Origin: JAMCZU01 sp964479405
GTDB taxonomy: Bacteria; Patescibacteriota; UBA1384; UBA12157; JAENIV01
Length of the DNA: 39,397 nt
Assembly: GCA_964479405.1 (NCBI GenBank)
Contig: CAYZMA010000004.1
Span: 1-39,397, forward strand
Direction: 5' to 3'
Shown here: positions 31,595 through 38,152 of the stretch, piece by piece
Position numbering within the stretch: the stretch's first letter is position 1
Layout: each line of letters starts with the position of its first letter
The notes under the pieces: model-generated
Database searches by the model: none
Told to the model about the DNA's origin: nothing
What the model saw: only the letters and a program-made list of their open reading frames with translations
Made by a program: the position numbers and the translations under genes

Positions 31595-31765
31595 CTAAGA
31601 CCTATTGAGTGGTGCTAATTCTATGCCTTGTCTTCTTAAACGAGCCCTGTGCTTGAGTCTCTTTTTCTGACGCTCTCTCTTCGCCTCGTAATCAAATCGA
31701 TCAAGTGCTAAATCATCCATTGTGAAAGTAGCAAATAGAAGCTTTATCCATTGCCAGAAAGACAT
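31595..31765 (-). CDS. 56-aa basic small protein
   Basis: This short frame has a strong GGAGGT five bases before ATG 31765, a fitting promoter (31808-31836) and a strong terminator right after it, so it looks like a real single-gene transcript. The product starts with a short hydrophobic/aromatic part (MSFWQWIKLLFATFTMDDLA). It then becomes a very basic helix (YEAKRERQKKRLKHRARLRR), ending GIELAPLNRS. No family is recognised. A nucleic-acid or ribosome-binding role is suggested only by charge. Confidence 0.7.
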   Translation of the reverse strand: MSFWQWIKLLFATFTMDDLALDRFDYEAKRERQKKRLKHRARLRRQGIELAPLNRS

Positions 31766-31807
31766 CATTCACCTCCATCTATAATTTCAAGTTCTACTAT
31801 CAAAATT

Positions 31808-31836
31808 ATATTAACAATTATCTTAATAAGAATCAA
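31808..31836 (-). promoter_or_regulatory. Promoter of the 56-aa gene
   Basis: On the minus strand TTGATT (31831-31836) and TAATAT (31808-31813) are 17 nt apart, about 43 nt before the start codon. Confidence 0.6.
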
Positions 31837-31840
31837 GGTT

Positions 31841-31878
31841 AAAATAAAAAAGAGGGACGGGGTTTTTCAACACCGTCC
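31841..31878 (-). terminator. Terminator of the candidate sRNA
   Basis: GGACGG..GTT pairs with AAC..CCGTCC, followed on the minus strand by CTCTTTTTTATTTT. It could also serve read-through from the EgtD-like gene 150 nt upstream. Confidence 0.75.
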
Positions 31879-31950
31879 AAGGATTCTGATACGCAACACT
31901 AAAAGGAAGGAGAAAAGATGGATATAGCTTACTACAGCAAAAGCTATATC
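31843..31950 (-). ncRNA. Candidate small RNA with CU-rich anti-Shine-Dalgarno seed
   Basis: On the minus strand a perfect TATAAT (31957-31962) with a weak TTTAAA 17 nt upstream would start RNA near 31950. The RNA begins with a perfect 10-bp stem-loop (GATATAGCTT/AAGCTATATC, 31921-31950). An unpaired CU-rich stretch follows, CATCTTTTCTCCTTCCTTTT. The end is a terminator hairpin (GGACGG/CCGTCC, 31855-31878) and a T-rich run. No reading frame with a ribosome site is seen. Structure, start and end agree with a trans-acting sRNA of about 105 nt. Target pairing is inference. Confidence 0.55.
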
Positions 31951-32019
31951 AATTTAATTATACGCTTTTTATAAAGTCCTTTAAAAAAGTCAAGAGCCAA
32001 AATTTATAATAATTTGGAT

Positions 32020-32033
32020 TGCCCGAGGCGAGA
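32020..32033. repeat. 14-bp direct repeat of the tRNA-Leu 3' end
   Basis: TGCCCGAGGCGAGA here is identical to 33495-33508, which is exactly the 3' end of tRNA-Leu(UAA) from position 73 inward. It lies 3 bp beyond the stop codon of the EgtD-like gene. It may be an attachment-site copy. Confidence 0.7.
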
Positions 32034-32035
32034 TA

Positions 32036-32986
32036 TTAATAATTAAATCTTTGAGGTTGGCACATAACCAAACTGTATCCTTTTTCGGAAGAAGTGGTAA
32101 AAATTTCCATTCTAAAACCAACTTCTGATAATACCTTTGCAAAAATCCATTCTGTAAATTTTAACGATCTGAAAAGTAAAAGTTTATCATTTTCTTCAAA
32201 AATAATTTTTTCATTAGCATACTCCACACTTGTATTAGCCTGAAATGTAAAATATCCCTCAACTTGAGAACTTTCATTATTAAACCTAACTTCGTATTTA
32301 CCATCGCTTCTCTTAATGCCAATGTTTTCGGCAGTAGTCATAGACAAGTCTTCAGCTTCTTTGACATGATATTGTTCAATAATTTTTTCAATTTTATTTA
32401 AGTTGACAAGTTCTACGCCGATAATTAAAAAATCCTCTGATGTCATTGAATCACGAAAATTCGTCAGAACACGCTGACGATCCGATTGGTTCCCAAGTGT
32501 ACTACCCAAAAACAACATTAAATTCTGATAGCCACCTTGCTTTAATCTGTAAGTAACTTCCGCAAAATTACCAAGTTCAAAATCAAGCTGCACTGGCTCA
32601 ATAGCAATATCCTGAAATAAGTTTTTAATATTTTTAGTGGACGAATCTAACATTTCCTGACTAATATCCACCGGTACATAACGAAAATCTACAGACTTTT
32701 CTTTTAACGAATAAAGCAAAGGCAAAACAGCACTTCCATCGCCTGGACCAATATCAATAATATTCAACTTTTTCAAAGTTTTAAATGATCCAATAAAAGC
32801 GTCTACTTTAGCATTTAATAGATCACTTTCAACCTTATTAATACCATGTTTATCACTGTGTCTTTTACTGGCAATAGCTGCCCACCGCTTTGCACCTAAC
32901 TCGCCAATATAATCAAACTTAAGAGGAATTTCACCTCTACCTTTTATAGCAGTAATTAATTCTGATATTTGACTTTGGGTGTACAT
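32036..32986 (-). CDS. EgtD-like SAM-dependent methyltransferase (histidine N-alpha-methyltransferase family)
   Basis: This 316-aa protein matches the Methyltransf_33/EgtD layout. The N-terminal helical part is followed by SAM motif I NIIDIGPGDGSAV, RYVPVDISQEML, and the family-typical MLFLGSTLGN. The C-terminal part has EWIFAKVLSEVGF and YSLVMCQPQ. EgtD trimethylates histidine for ergothioneine synthesis, but no egtB or other ergothioneine genes are here, so the substrate may differ. The gene lies with a DUF2283/DUF4258 pair between tRNA-Leu and a copy of its 3' end, suggesting acquisition as an island. The ribosome site is weak. Confidence 0.82.
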   Translation of the reverse strand: MYTQSQISELITAIKGRGEIPLKFDYIGELGAKRWAAIASKRHSDKHGINKVESDLLNAKVDAFIGSFKTLKKLNIIDIGPGDGSAVLPLLYSLKEKSVDFRYVPVDISQEMLDSSTKNIKNLFQDIAIEPVQLDFELGNFAEVTYRLKQGGYQNLMLFLGSTLGNQSDRQRVLTNFRDSMTSEDFLIIGVELVNLNKIEKIIEQYHVKEAEDLSMTTAENIGIKRSDGKYEVRFNNESSQVEGYFTFQANTSVEYANEKIIFEENDKLLLFRSLKFTEWIFAKVLSEVGFRMEIFTTSSEKGYSLVMCQPQRFNY

Positions 32987-33001
32987 ATTAATAATCTCTT
33001 T

Positions 33002-33235
33002 TTAAGCCCCTGCAACAGATAAATTACCAGTTTTACTAGTCAACTTTTCCGCTTTCTTTAAAAATTTCGTTGCTTCTAAAATTTCTACCAATACTGGCAT
33101 ATTGTTTTTAGTGAAATGAATAACAATATTTCCAACTTCTTTAGCATAATCAATTGGTTGACTAGTTATCTCATAACTTAAAACATCCGCCTCCGGTTCA
33201 TAATTAATTTTTGGTTGAATATTTTTACTGTTCAT
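33002..33235 (-). CDS. DUF2283-family small protein
   Basis: This 77-aa protein shows the DUF2283 pattern: INYEPEADVLSYEI, GNIVIHFTKNNMPVLVEILEATKFL. Members are usually encoded next to DUF4258 proteins in pairs that resemble toxin-antitoxin operons. Here the DUF4258 partner overlaps it by 11 nt upstream. The C-terminal SKTGNLSVAGA is an unstructured tail. An antitoxin-like role is inference from pairing. Confidence 0.8.
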   Translation of the reverse strand: MNSKNIQPKINYEPEADVLSYEITSQPIDYAKEVGNIVIHFTKNNMPVLVEILEATKFLKKAEKLTSKTGNLSVAGA

Positions 33236-33476
33236 ACTTTTTTCTCCTGCCCGGATAAAAGGTAATGATCTTAATCAAACCTTCTTCCTTTTTATATACT
33301 ACCCGAAAAACATGGGTTGCGTCAAATTTTCTCTGAGCAATTAGAAGTGGTGATCGAGAATAATCTATTTTTTCAGGATTAGTAATTGTTTCTAAAACTT
33401 GCTCTTTTGAAACGTAAAAATTATGTCGTTTTAATATTTCAAATTTCTCCAAAGCATGTTTTGTAAAATATATCAT
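33225..33476 (-). CDS. DUF4258-family small protein, putative toxin-like partner
   Basis: This 83-aa protein begins MIYFTKHALEKFEILKRHNF, then VLETITNPEKIDYSRSPLLIAQRKFDATHVFRVVYKKEEGLIKIITFYPGRRKKY. This is the DUF4258 fold, related to RelE/BrnT-type RNases, with the typical H/R/R residues. I start at ATG 33476. The upstream in-frame ATG lies within the tRNA-Leu gene (its frame only reads the tRNA backwards) and is rejected. It is paired with the DUF2283 gene. Confidence 0.8.
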   Translation of the reverse strand: MIYFTKHALEKFEILKRHNFYVSKEQVLETITNPEKIDYSRSPLLIAQRKFDATHVFRVVYKKEEGLIKIITFYPGRRKKYEQ

Positions 33477-33494
33477 TTTTGACTTTTTACGTAG

Positions 33495-33580
33495 TGCCCG
33501 AGGCGAGAGTCGAACTCGCATGAGATTTTATTCTCAATGGATTTTAAGTCCATCGTGTCTAGCCATTCCACCACCCGGGC
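33495..33580 (-). tRNA. tRNA-Leu (anticodon UAA)
   Basis: An 86-nt class II tRNA with acceptor GCCCGGG/CTCGGGC, anticodon loop CTTAAAA (anticodon TAA), a long variable arm (TGAGA..TCTCA) and T arm GCGAG-TTCGACT-CTCGC. CCA is not encoded here, unlike the other tRNAs in this window. It has no intron. Its 3' end is duplicated at 32020-32033. Confidence 0.95.
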
Positions 33581-33608
33581 TTACCTTTATTCTACCCCAA
33601 AACTGATT

Positions 33609-34571
33609 TTATCTCAAGACAATTTCCCAATCTTGACCATTTAGTTTTAGTTCTGCCTCAATTGTAAAACCGGCTGCTTTTTTATGGCCTCCCCCGCCAA
33701 AAAGCTTGGCAATTTTACCAATATCAACATTATCTTTTTCAGTCCGGAGCGACGCTCTGATTCCGCCTTCCGGTGTTTCAAAAAATAAAATAGCCGCCTT
33801 GGAGTCGGGAATAGAATTCATTAAATTTACCACCCCCGCCAATTCATAATAAGTGGCGCCACAATCATCTAAATCTTGATGTGTAATAACTGAAGAAACA
33901 ATTTGCAAGTGCTGATTTTTGTGAAGCCTAGAAAGTGCCACCCCCCAAAGTTTTAAAGCGGCGACACTTTTATTTAAGGAAACATTTTTGGTAATAGTTT
34001 TAAGTCTGGCGCCATGCGCTAAAAGTTCGGCCGCAATTTCCAAAGTTTTTGGACTGGTATTGGAATGTTTAAAACCGCCTGTATCGGTATAAATTCCGGT
34101 CAAAATGGCGGTAGCAATATTGCGATTTAATTCCACCGGCAATTTTTTTAATATCTCCCAAACAATTTCTGAAGCAGATGACGCACTTTGATCAACAATA
34201 TTAATATTGGCAATTTTCCACAAATCATTTTTAGGATGATGGTCAATATTAATAAAATTTTTAAAAACTTTAGCAAATTTTTTCAATCTTTCCGGAAAAC
34301 CAGTTCGCCTTAAATCACCACAGTCAATTACAATAATGATTTCAAAATCACCAAATAAAATATCTTTTTGAATATGTTCAATTTGAGGCAAAAATAAAAA
34401 AGGTTTCGGAATTTCGTCAATACAGACCATTGAAACCTTTTTACCTAAACTTTTAAGGGCAATATAAAAGGCGACTGTCGCCGCCAAAGTATCGCCGTCC
34501 GGCTCAACATGAACCATCAATAAAATATTTTCGTAATTTTTAATTTTAGAGATAAGTTTATCAACTGGCAT
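33609..34571 (-). CDS. DHH-family phosphoesterase (NrnA-like)
   Basis: This 320-aa protein has the DHH domain motifs H21-VEPDGD (D25, D27), VIDCGD (D83) and NIDHH (D110-H111-H112), then TGIYTDTGGF. A DHHA1 domain with GGGGHKKAAGF follows. The layout matches NrnA-type oligoribonuclease/pAp phosphatases rather than RecJ. It would degrade nanoRNAs or the linear product of cyclic dinucleotides, which is of interest given the GEMM riboswitch at 39190. It overlaps the MBL-like gene by 11 nt. Confidence 0.88.
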   Translation of the reverse strand: MPVDKLISKIKNYENILLMVHVEPDGDTLAATVAFYIALKSLGKKVSMVCIDEIPKPFLFLPQIEHIQKDILFGDFEIIIVIDCGDLRRTGFPERLKKFAKVFKNFINIDHHPKNDLWKIANINIVDQSASSASEIVWEILKKLPVELNRNIATAILTGIYTDTGGFKHSNTSPKTLEIAAELLAHGARLKTITKNVSLNKSVAALKLWGVALSRLHKNQHLQIVSSVITHQDLDDCGATYYELAGVVNLMNSIPDSKAAILFFETPEGGIRASLRTEKDNVDIGKIAKLFGGGGHKKAAGFTIEAELKLNGQDWEIVLR

Positions 34572-35034
34572 TGAGGATAATTACTTTTCTTTCTTCGACT
34601 GGCAAATCATTTAAAGTAAATTTAAATTGATCTTGCCCCTCTGAACTTATACCCTCTTCCTTCGTGAAACTTTCTAAATCTTTTTCATACATTGGAATAA
34701 CCACTTTTGGATCAATTTGATTAATAACTTCCAATGCTTGTTTTGTCTCCGTAAATGCGCCGCCACCGACGCCGATTAGTAAAACATCAATCCCGCTTAA
34801 TTTTTCCAATTCACTGTCAGAGAGAACTTTGGCTTTTTTCATCCAACCAATCATCATTTTTTCCGAAAAAACCTCAATCGTGCCATCAACAACTTCCAAC
34901 TGAATTCCACCCGATTCATATTCTCCGGGGGTGGTAATTTTTAAATCCCCCAAAGAAATATCTTCGCCAATTTTAACAGTTTTATTTCTAGTTTTTAAAG
35001 TAAAATTTTCGTTTTTATCCCAAGTAATAATCAT
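34561..35034 (-). CDS. MBL-fold-like protein lacking the metal-binding motif
   Basis: This 157-aa protein resembles the beta-lactamase-fold UPF0173 type (TPGEYESGGIQLEVV, LSGIDVLLIGVGGGAFT, ALEVINQIDPKVVIPMYEK). It has no HxHxDH motif and no second His in the usual places, so hydrolase activity is doubtful. Its ATG overlaps the S1-gene stop (ATGA), after AAGGAG, and its end overlaps the DHH gene by 11 nt. The three genes are clearly one operon. It might be a regulatory or structural relative of metallohydrolases. Confidence 0.65.
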   Translation of the reverse strand: MIITWDKNENFTLKTRNKTVKIGEDISLGDLKITTPGEYESGGIQLEVVDGTIEVFSEKMMIGWMKKAKVLSDSELEKLSGIDVLLIGVGGGAFTETKQALEVINQIDPKVVIPMYEKDLESFTKEEGISSEGQDQFKFTLNDLPVEERKVIILNAS

Positions 35035-36176
35035 TTTGCTCCTTTTTTAGTTTTCTTTGGTTTTGTTTCTTTTTTAACTGATTTTGCCGGCTTTTCTTTT
35101 TCGGTTACAGCTTTTAGTGAAAGACTTAATTTATGCAGTTCCGGTTCAATTGACATGATTTTAAATTTATAAGACTTTCCTTCTTCAACCACACTTTTAG
35201 GATCGGTCACTTTATCGCCTAATTCTGAAATATGAACTAAACCATCAATTACCCCCAATTTTACAAAAGAGCCAAAAGCCGTATTTTTAGTCACTTTGGC
35301 AGAAACCACATCACCAACCTTATGGGAAGAAGCTAATTTTAACCAAGGATCTGACTCTAGCCGTTTTAACGAAAGCGACAAACGATTATCTTCCTTGGAA
35401 ATAACCTTAACTTTAATTTTGTCACCGATTTTAAACTGGCTTTTTAAATCGTCAACATGTTCCCAAGAAGCTTCAGAAATATGAACCAACCCTTCAACTT
35501 CATCGGAGCCAATTTTTATTTTAACAAACAGACCAAAATCAACAATTCCGGTGATTTCGCCCTCTAAAACATCGTCAATTTTAATGCCTTTAATTTTTTC
35601 GAATTGAGCAATATCGCCAGCCGCCTTTTCGGAAAATATTAATTTTCCCGAACCGGGCTCAAAACTTAAAACTTTAACTTGCAAAGTCTGACCAACTAAT
35701 GATTTTAAACGACTTAAAATTTCTTCACGATTACCGGAGGCAACTTTAGGATAATGCGAAGTCGCCAGTTGCGAAACCGGCAAAAAACCTTCGTAATCGC
35801 CAAATTGGCAAAGAAGACCACCCTTGTTGGCATCTAAAACTTTAACTGGCAAAACTTCACCCGATTCAAATTTGGTATGAAGAATTTTTGAGACTCTTTC
35901 TTTATCAGCTCGTCTTAGGGATAGAATTACATAACCATCATCATTTTCAATAGTTAAAACATAGGCTAGCATTTTATCGCCAACTTTTAAGTCCCCCACT
36001 TCGGGTGAAAATTCTTGCTCTGGAATGATTCCTAATGTTAGCCCGCCAACATCAACAATTATTTTGTTCTTTAAAATCTGAAGAATTTTTACTTCAGTAA
36101 GTTCGCCGTTGTGAATTGGCACAAGTCTATTGCCTAAAGTAGTTGCCAGATCTTTCATTGTTTGAGAATTTTTCAT
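35031..36176 (-). CDS. rpsA: S1-domain RNA-binding protein (30S ribosomal protein S1-like)
   Basis: This 381-aa protein has four tandem S1 (OB-fold) domains: about 23-95, 105-190, 197-272 and 283-360. The last two are the most typical (GEITGIVDFGLFVKIKIG...GLVHISE, AKVTKNTAFGSFVKLGVIDGLVHISEL). The tail is Lys-rich. Ribosomal protein S1 of this four-domain size is usual for these bacteria. It helps mRNA bind the 30S subunit. The start ATG follows AAGGAAAAATA. The gene leads the S1-MBL-DHH operon. Confidence 0.88.
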   Translation of the reverse strand: MKNSQTMKDLATTLGNRLVPIHNGELTEVKILQILKNKIIVDVGGLTLGIIPEQEFSPEVGDLKVGDKMLAYVLTIENDDGYVILSLRRADKERVSKILHTKFESGEVLPVKVLDANKGGLLCQFGDYEGFLPVSQLATSHYPKVASGNREEILSRLKSLVGQTLQVKVLSFEPGSGKLIFSEKAAGDIAQFEKIKGIKIDDVLEGEITGIVDFGLFVKIKIGSDEVEGLVHISEASWEHVDDLKSQFKIGDKIKVKVISKEDNRLSLSLKRLESDPWLKLASSHKVGDVVSAKVTKNTAFGSFVKLGVIDGLVHISELGDKVTDPKSVVEEGKSYKFKIMSIEPELHKLSLSLKAVTEKEKPAKSVKKETKPKKTKKGAK

Positions 36177-36205
36177 TATTTTTCCTTTATCCCGTCCTTC
36201 ATACC

Positions 36206-36601
36206 TTACGGTAGGTATTTTTCAAAAGCTTTGCGCTTTTGATATTCTTTAATTTTTTTAGGTAAAATTTTAAATCTATACCAAATTATTGTTGCTGACC
36301 AAATAATTAACCCCAAAAGTAAAACTAAAAGAAATAGTCTACTGCCAAGATAAGGAATGCCTTCAAAGCGAAAGAAAATAAGCATCAGTCCAAAAGCGCC
36401 GCTAAATATTAGCAGATTAATAATTTTGGCATACAAACTTTTCCAAATCTCTTCTTTATTTTTTGACTTAACTATTAAAATAAAGGCTGTAAGAATAAAT
36501 ATTCCAAAGGCAATCGCCAAATATCTATACAATCCAACAGCTGACGGCGTTGTTTCCAAAATATAACTTTTTGCCAATAATTTGTTAAAATTAATGTTCA
36601 T
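36206..36601 (-). CDS. Hypothetical three-TM membrane protein
   Basis: This 131-aa protein has about four hydrophobic segments (AIAFGIFILTAFILIV, IINLLIFSGAFGLMLIFF, RLFLLVLLLGLIIWSATIIW) and a basic C-terminus (KILPKKIKEYQKRKAFEKYLP). No family is recognised. ATG 36601 (MNINFNKLL) is chosen. An in-frame extension upstream would read a palindromic repeat (36613-36645) as protein and is rejected. The ribosome site is weak. Confidence 0.65.
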   Translation of the reverse strand: MNINFNKLLAKSYILETTPSAVGLYRYLAIAFGIFILTAFILIVKSKNKEEIWKSLYAKIINLLIFSGAFGLMLIFFRFEGIPYLGSRLFLLVLLLGLIIWSATIIWYRFKILPKKIKEYQKRKAFEKYLP

Positions 36602-36612
36602 AAATATAGTTT

Positions 36613-36645
36613 GTCCCGCAAAATTCGCTTCGCTCATCGCGGGAC
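36613..36645. repeat. Inverted repeat with GTCCCGC/GCGGGAC ends
   Basis: On the minus strand GTCCCGCGATGAGCGAAGCG continues to AATTTTGCGGGAC. Its right arm matches the repeat at 27098-27162. The rest of 36646-36734 is also structured (ATTGAAT/ATTCAAT; GCAAAACT/AGTTTTGC) and holds no gene I can support. Confidence 0.65.
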
Positions 36646-36734
36646 TGCGCAAAACTTAACCTAGCAATGGCTTGCCAAGCGACGACGCTTATGCGTAATT
36701 GAATGTAATTCAATAGGCAGGAAGGAGTTTTGCT

Positions 36735-37014
36735 TGGTGCCTGGGGTGAGAATCGGACTCACGACACCATGATTTTCCAATTATGTGGACTATCTCATCA
36801 CCCCTAAAGGGTGTTGGGCGCTTTTATAAGATTATTGTTGGGACTCACTTATTAGTCTCTACACCTTATCACTAACTTAAACCCTAGTGATCTTGGCTCG
36901 GGATTGTCTCGGCATTAAGCCGGATTTCCCCGAATTCACCCAATTTTCATTTCAATGTTGCCATTGAACGGACCGAAAATTCAGTCATGTGCTCTACCAC
37001 TGAGCTACCCAGGC
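36735..37014 (-). tRNA. tRNA-Phe (anticodon GAA) interrupted by a group I intron
   Basis: Exon 1 is 36983-37014 (GCCTGGG acceptor, D arm GCTC/GAGC, CATGA-CT). Exon 2 is 36735-36777 (GAAAA-TCATG, T arm GTGAG/CTCAC, CCCAGGC, A, encoded CCA). Joining them gives a 75-nt tRNA with anticodon loop CTGAAAA, i.e. GAA (Phe). The 205-nt intervening sequence is a group I intron. The insertion lies between U33 and G34. Confidence 0.93.
36778..36982 (-). ncRNA. Group I self-splicing intron in tRNA-Phe
   Basis: On the minus strand all four core elements appear in order: P (AATTCGGGGAAATCC), Q (AATCCCGAGCCAAG), R (GTGTAGAGACTA) and S (GAGATAGTCC). Exon end GACU pairs with an internal guide GGUC, giving the required U-G pair at the 5' splice site. 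The intron ends in G (omega G). It has no reading frame. The layout resembles the small tRNA introns of the IC3 type. Confidence 0.92.
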
Positions 37015-37068
37015 ATAAAAAGTTTTTTATTTTATGATTATTAGGAGGCTGATATTTAAACCAAATTT

Positions 37069-37097
37069 ATCTTATCACACATTTTGTAAATTATCAA
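37069..37097 (-). promoter_or_regulatory. Promoter of tRNA-Phe
   Basis: On the minus strand TTGATA (37092-37097) and TAAGAT (37069-37074) are 17 nt apart, with an extended TGA. It overlaps the divergent capA-like promoter almost completely. Confidence 0.6.
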
Positions 37098-37120
37098 TAA
37101 AATACACATCAGGATATAAT
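37091..37120 (+). promoter_or_regulatory. Promoter of the CapA-like gene (leaderless)
   Basis: TTATCA (37091-37096), an 18-nt spacer and a perfect TATAAT (37115-37120) place the transcript start at or next to the ATG at 37127. Confidence 0.65.
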
Positions 37121-37126
37121 GGATTT

Positions 37127-38152
37127 ATGACCAAGTCTGCAAAGTATCTCTTAATTTTTTTAAGTATCTGCGTCCTTGCCTCTTTTAGCTATATTTTTAA
37201 AATTACCAATAAAAAAACTAATCCAGAACCAAAAGTTTTATCAACCTACGAAAACCGACAAAATAATAAGAACGAAGAAATAACTTTTACTTTTGCCGGC
37301 GATGCCATGTTTGGTCGAGCAGTCTACAATCAATTTGGCAAGGACCTGACAAAAGCCTTTCGCGATTTTGATCAGAATTTTTTTTCCGGCGATATTAAAA
37401 TATTAAATCTTGAAGGACCAATCACTCAACAAGAATTTGTCCCTGATACAACACCGGAAAATTTAGTCATGAAATTTCCACCCCAAACAGCCTCTGCTTT
37501 AAAATGGCTTGGAATTAACACTGTCAGTCTTGCCAATAATCACACTTTTGATCAAGGAACAAGTGTATTTAATTTTACCAAAGAATTACTAAACACCAAT
37601 CAAATCACAACTATCGGCAATGCCAAAAATTCCACCAATTTAGTCCAAACTTTTGAAAAAGGAAGTCTTAAAATTAGCATTATTGGTGTAAATGTTCTTG
37701 CTAACACGCCCGATTTAGAAGATGAAATTAGCAAGCAAAAACAAAATGGCGCTTTTGTGATTATTTTTCCTCATTGGGGCAATGAATATCAAGCCACTCA
37801 CAATTCAAATCAAGAAAAACTTGCTCACCGATGGATTGACCAAGGCGCCGATTTAATTATTGGCTCGCATCCACATGTCATTCAAGACGGTGAAATTTAT
37901 AAAGAAAAACCAATTTTTTATTCTTTAGGTAATTTTCTTTTTGACCAAACTTTTTCCAAAGAAACCCAAAGAGGTTTAGTGATTAAAGGCAAAATAAATC
38001 AAAATAAATTGACCCTAGAAATAATTCCTCTTGGCAGTCTGCACCTAAGACCTTATATTTCGGAAGGGAGCGAAAAAGAGCAAATTATCAGTCAGCTCAA
38101 AAAATCCTTAGGGATTGAAACAAATAGTCCAATTGAGTTAGATGTCAAATAG
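37127..38152 (+). CDS. CapA-family (PGA_cap) metallophosphatase-like exported protein
   Basis: This 341-aa protein has an N-terminal signal anchor (about 7-25, YLLIFLSICVLASFSYIF) and a CapA/PGA_cap domain. Visible motifs are FTFAGDAMFGRAV, ILNLEGPIT, VSLANNHTFD, VIIFPHWGNEY, DLIIGSHPHVIQ and FYSLGNFLFDQ. The family is related to calcineurin-like phosphatases and includes the CapA protein of poly-gamma-glutamate capsule systems; no capB or capC is seen. ATG 37127 has no ribosome site and lies 6 bp after the -10 box, implying a leaderless mRNA. Its end overlaps the convergent PAP2 gene by 8 bp. Confidence 0.88.
   Translation: MTKSAKYLLIFLSICVLASFSYIFKITNKKTNPEPKVLSTYENRQNNKNEEITFTFAGDAMFGRAVYNQFGKDLTKAFRDFDQNFFSGDIKILNLEGPITQQEFVPDTTPENLVMKFPPQTASALKWLGINTVSLANNHTFDQGTSVFNFTKELLNTNQITTIGNAKNSTNLVQTFEKGSLKISIIGVNVLANTPDLEDEISKQKQNGAFVIIFPHWGNEYQATHNSNQEKLAHRWIDQGADLIIGSHPHVIQDGEIYKEKPIFYSLGNFLFDQTFSKETQRGLVIKGKINQNKLTLEIIPLGSLHLRPYISEGSEKEQIISQLKKSLGIETNSPIELDVK

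Noticed and set aside
31918..31974. 18-aa plus-strand frame after AAGGAAGGAGAAAAG
   Set aside because: The ribosome-site look is better explained as the complement of the CU-rich seed of the minus-strand sRNA candidate. No good plus-strand promoter is seen and the frame overlaps the sRNA stem-loop.
33477..33521. N-terminal extension of the DUF4258 gene
   Set aside because: It reads the 3' part of tRNA-Leu as protein (MRVRLSPRAL), a known artefact.
36602..36652. Longer start for the 36206-36601 membrane protein
   Set aside because: The extra residues are a translation of the palindromic repeat 36613-36645.
37034..37126. Longer start for the CapA-like gene
   Set aside because: The extension has no signal-peptide character and spans both promoters. 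The signal anchor begins right after ATG 37127.
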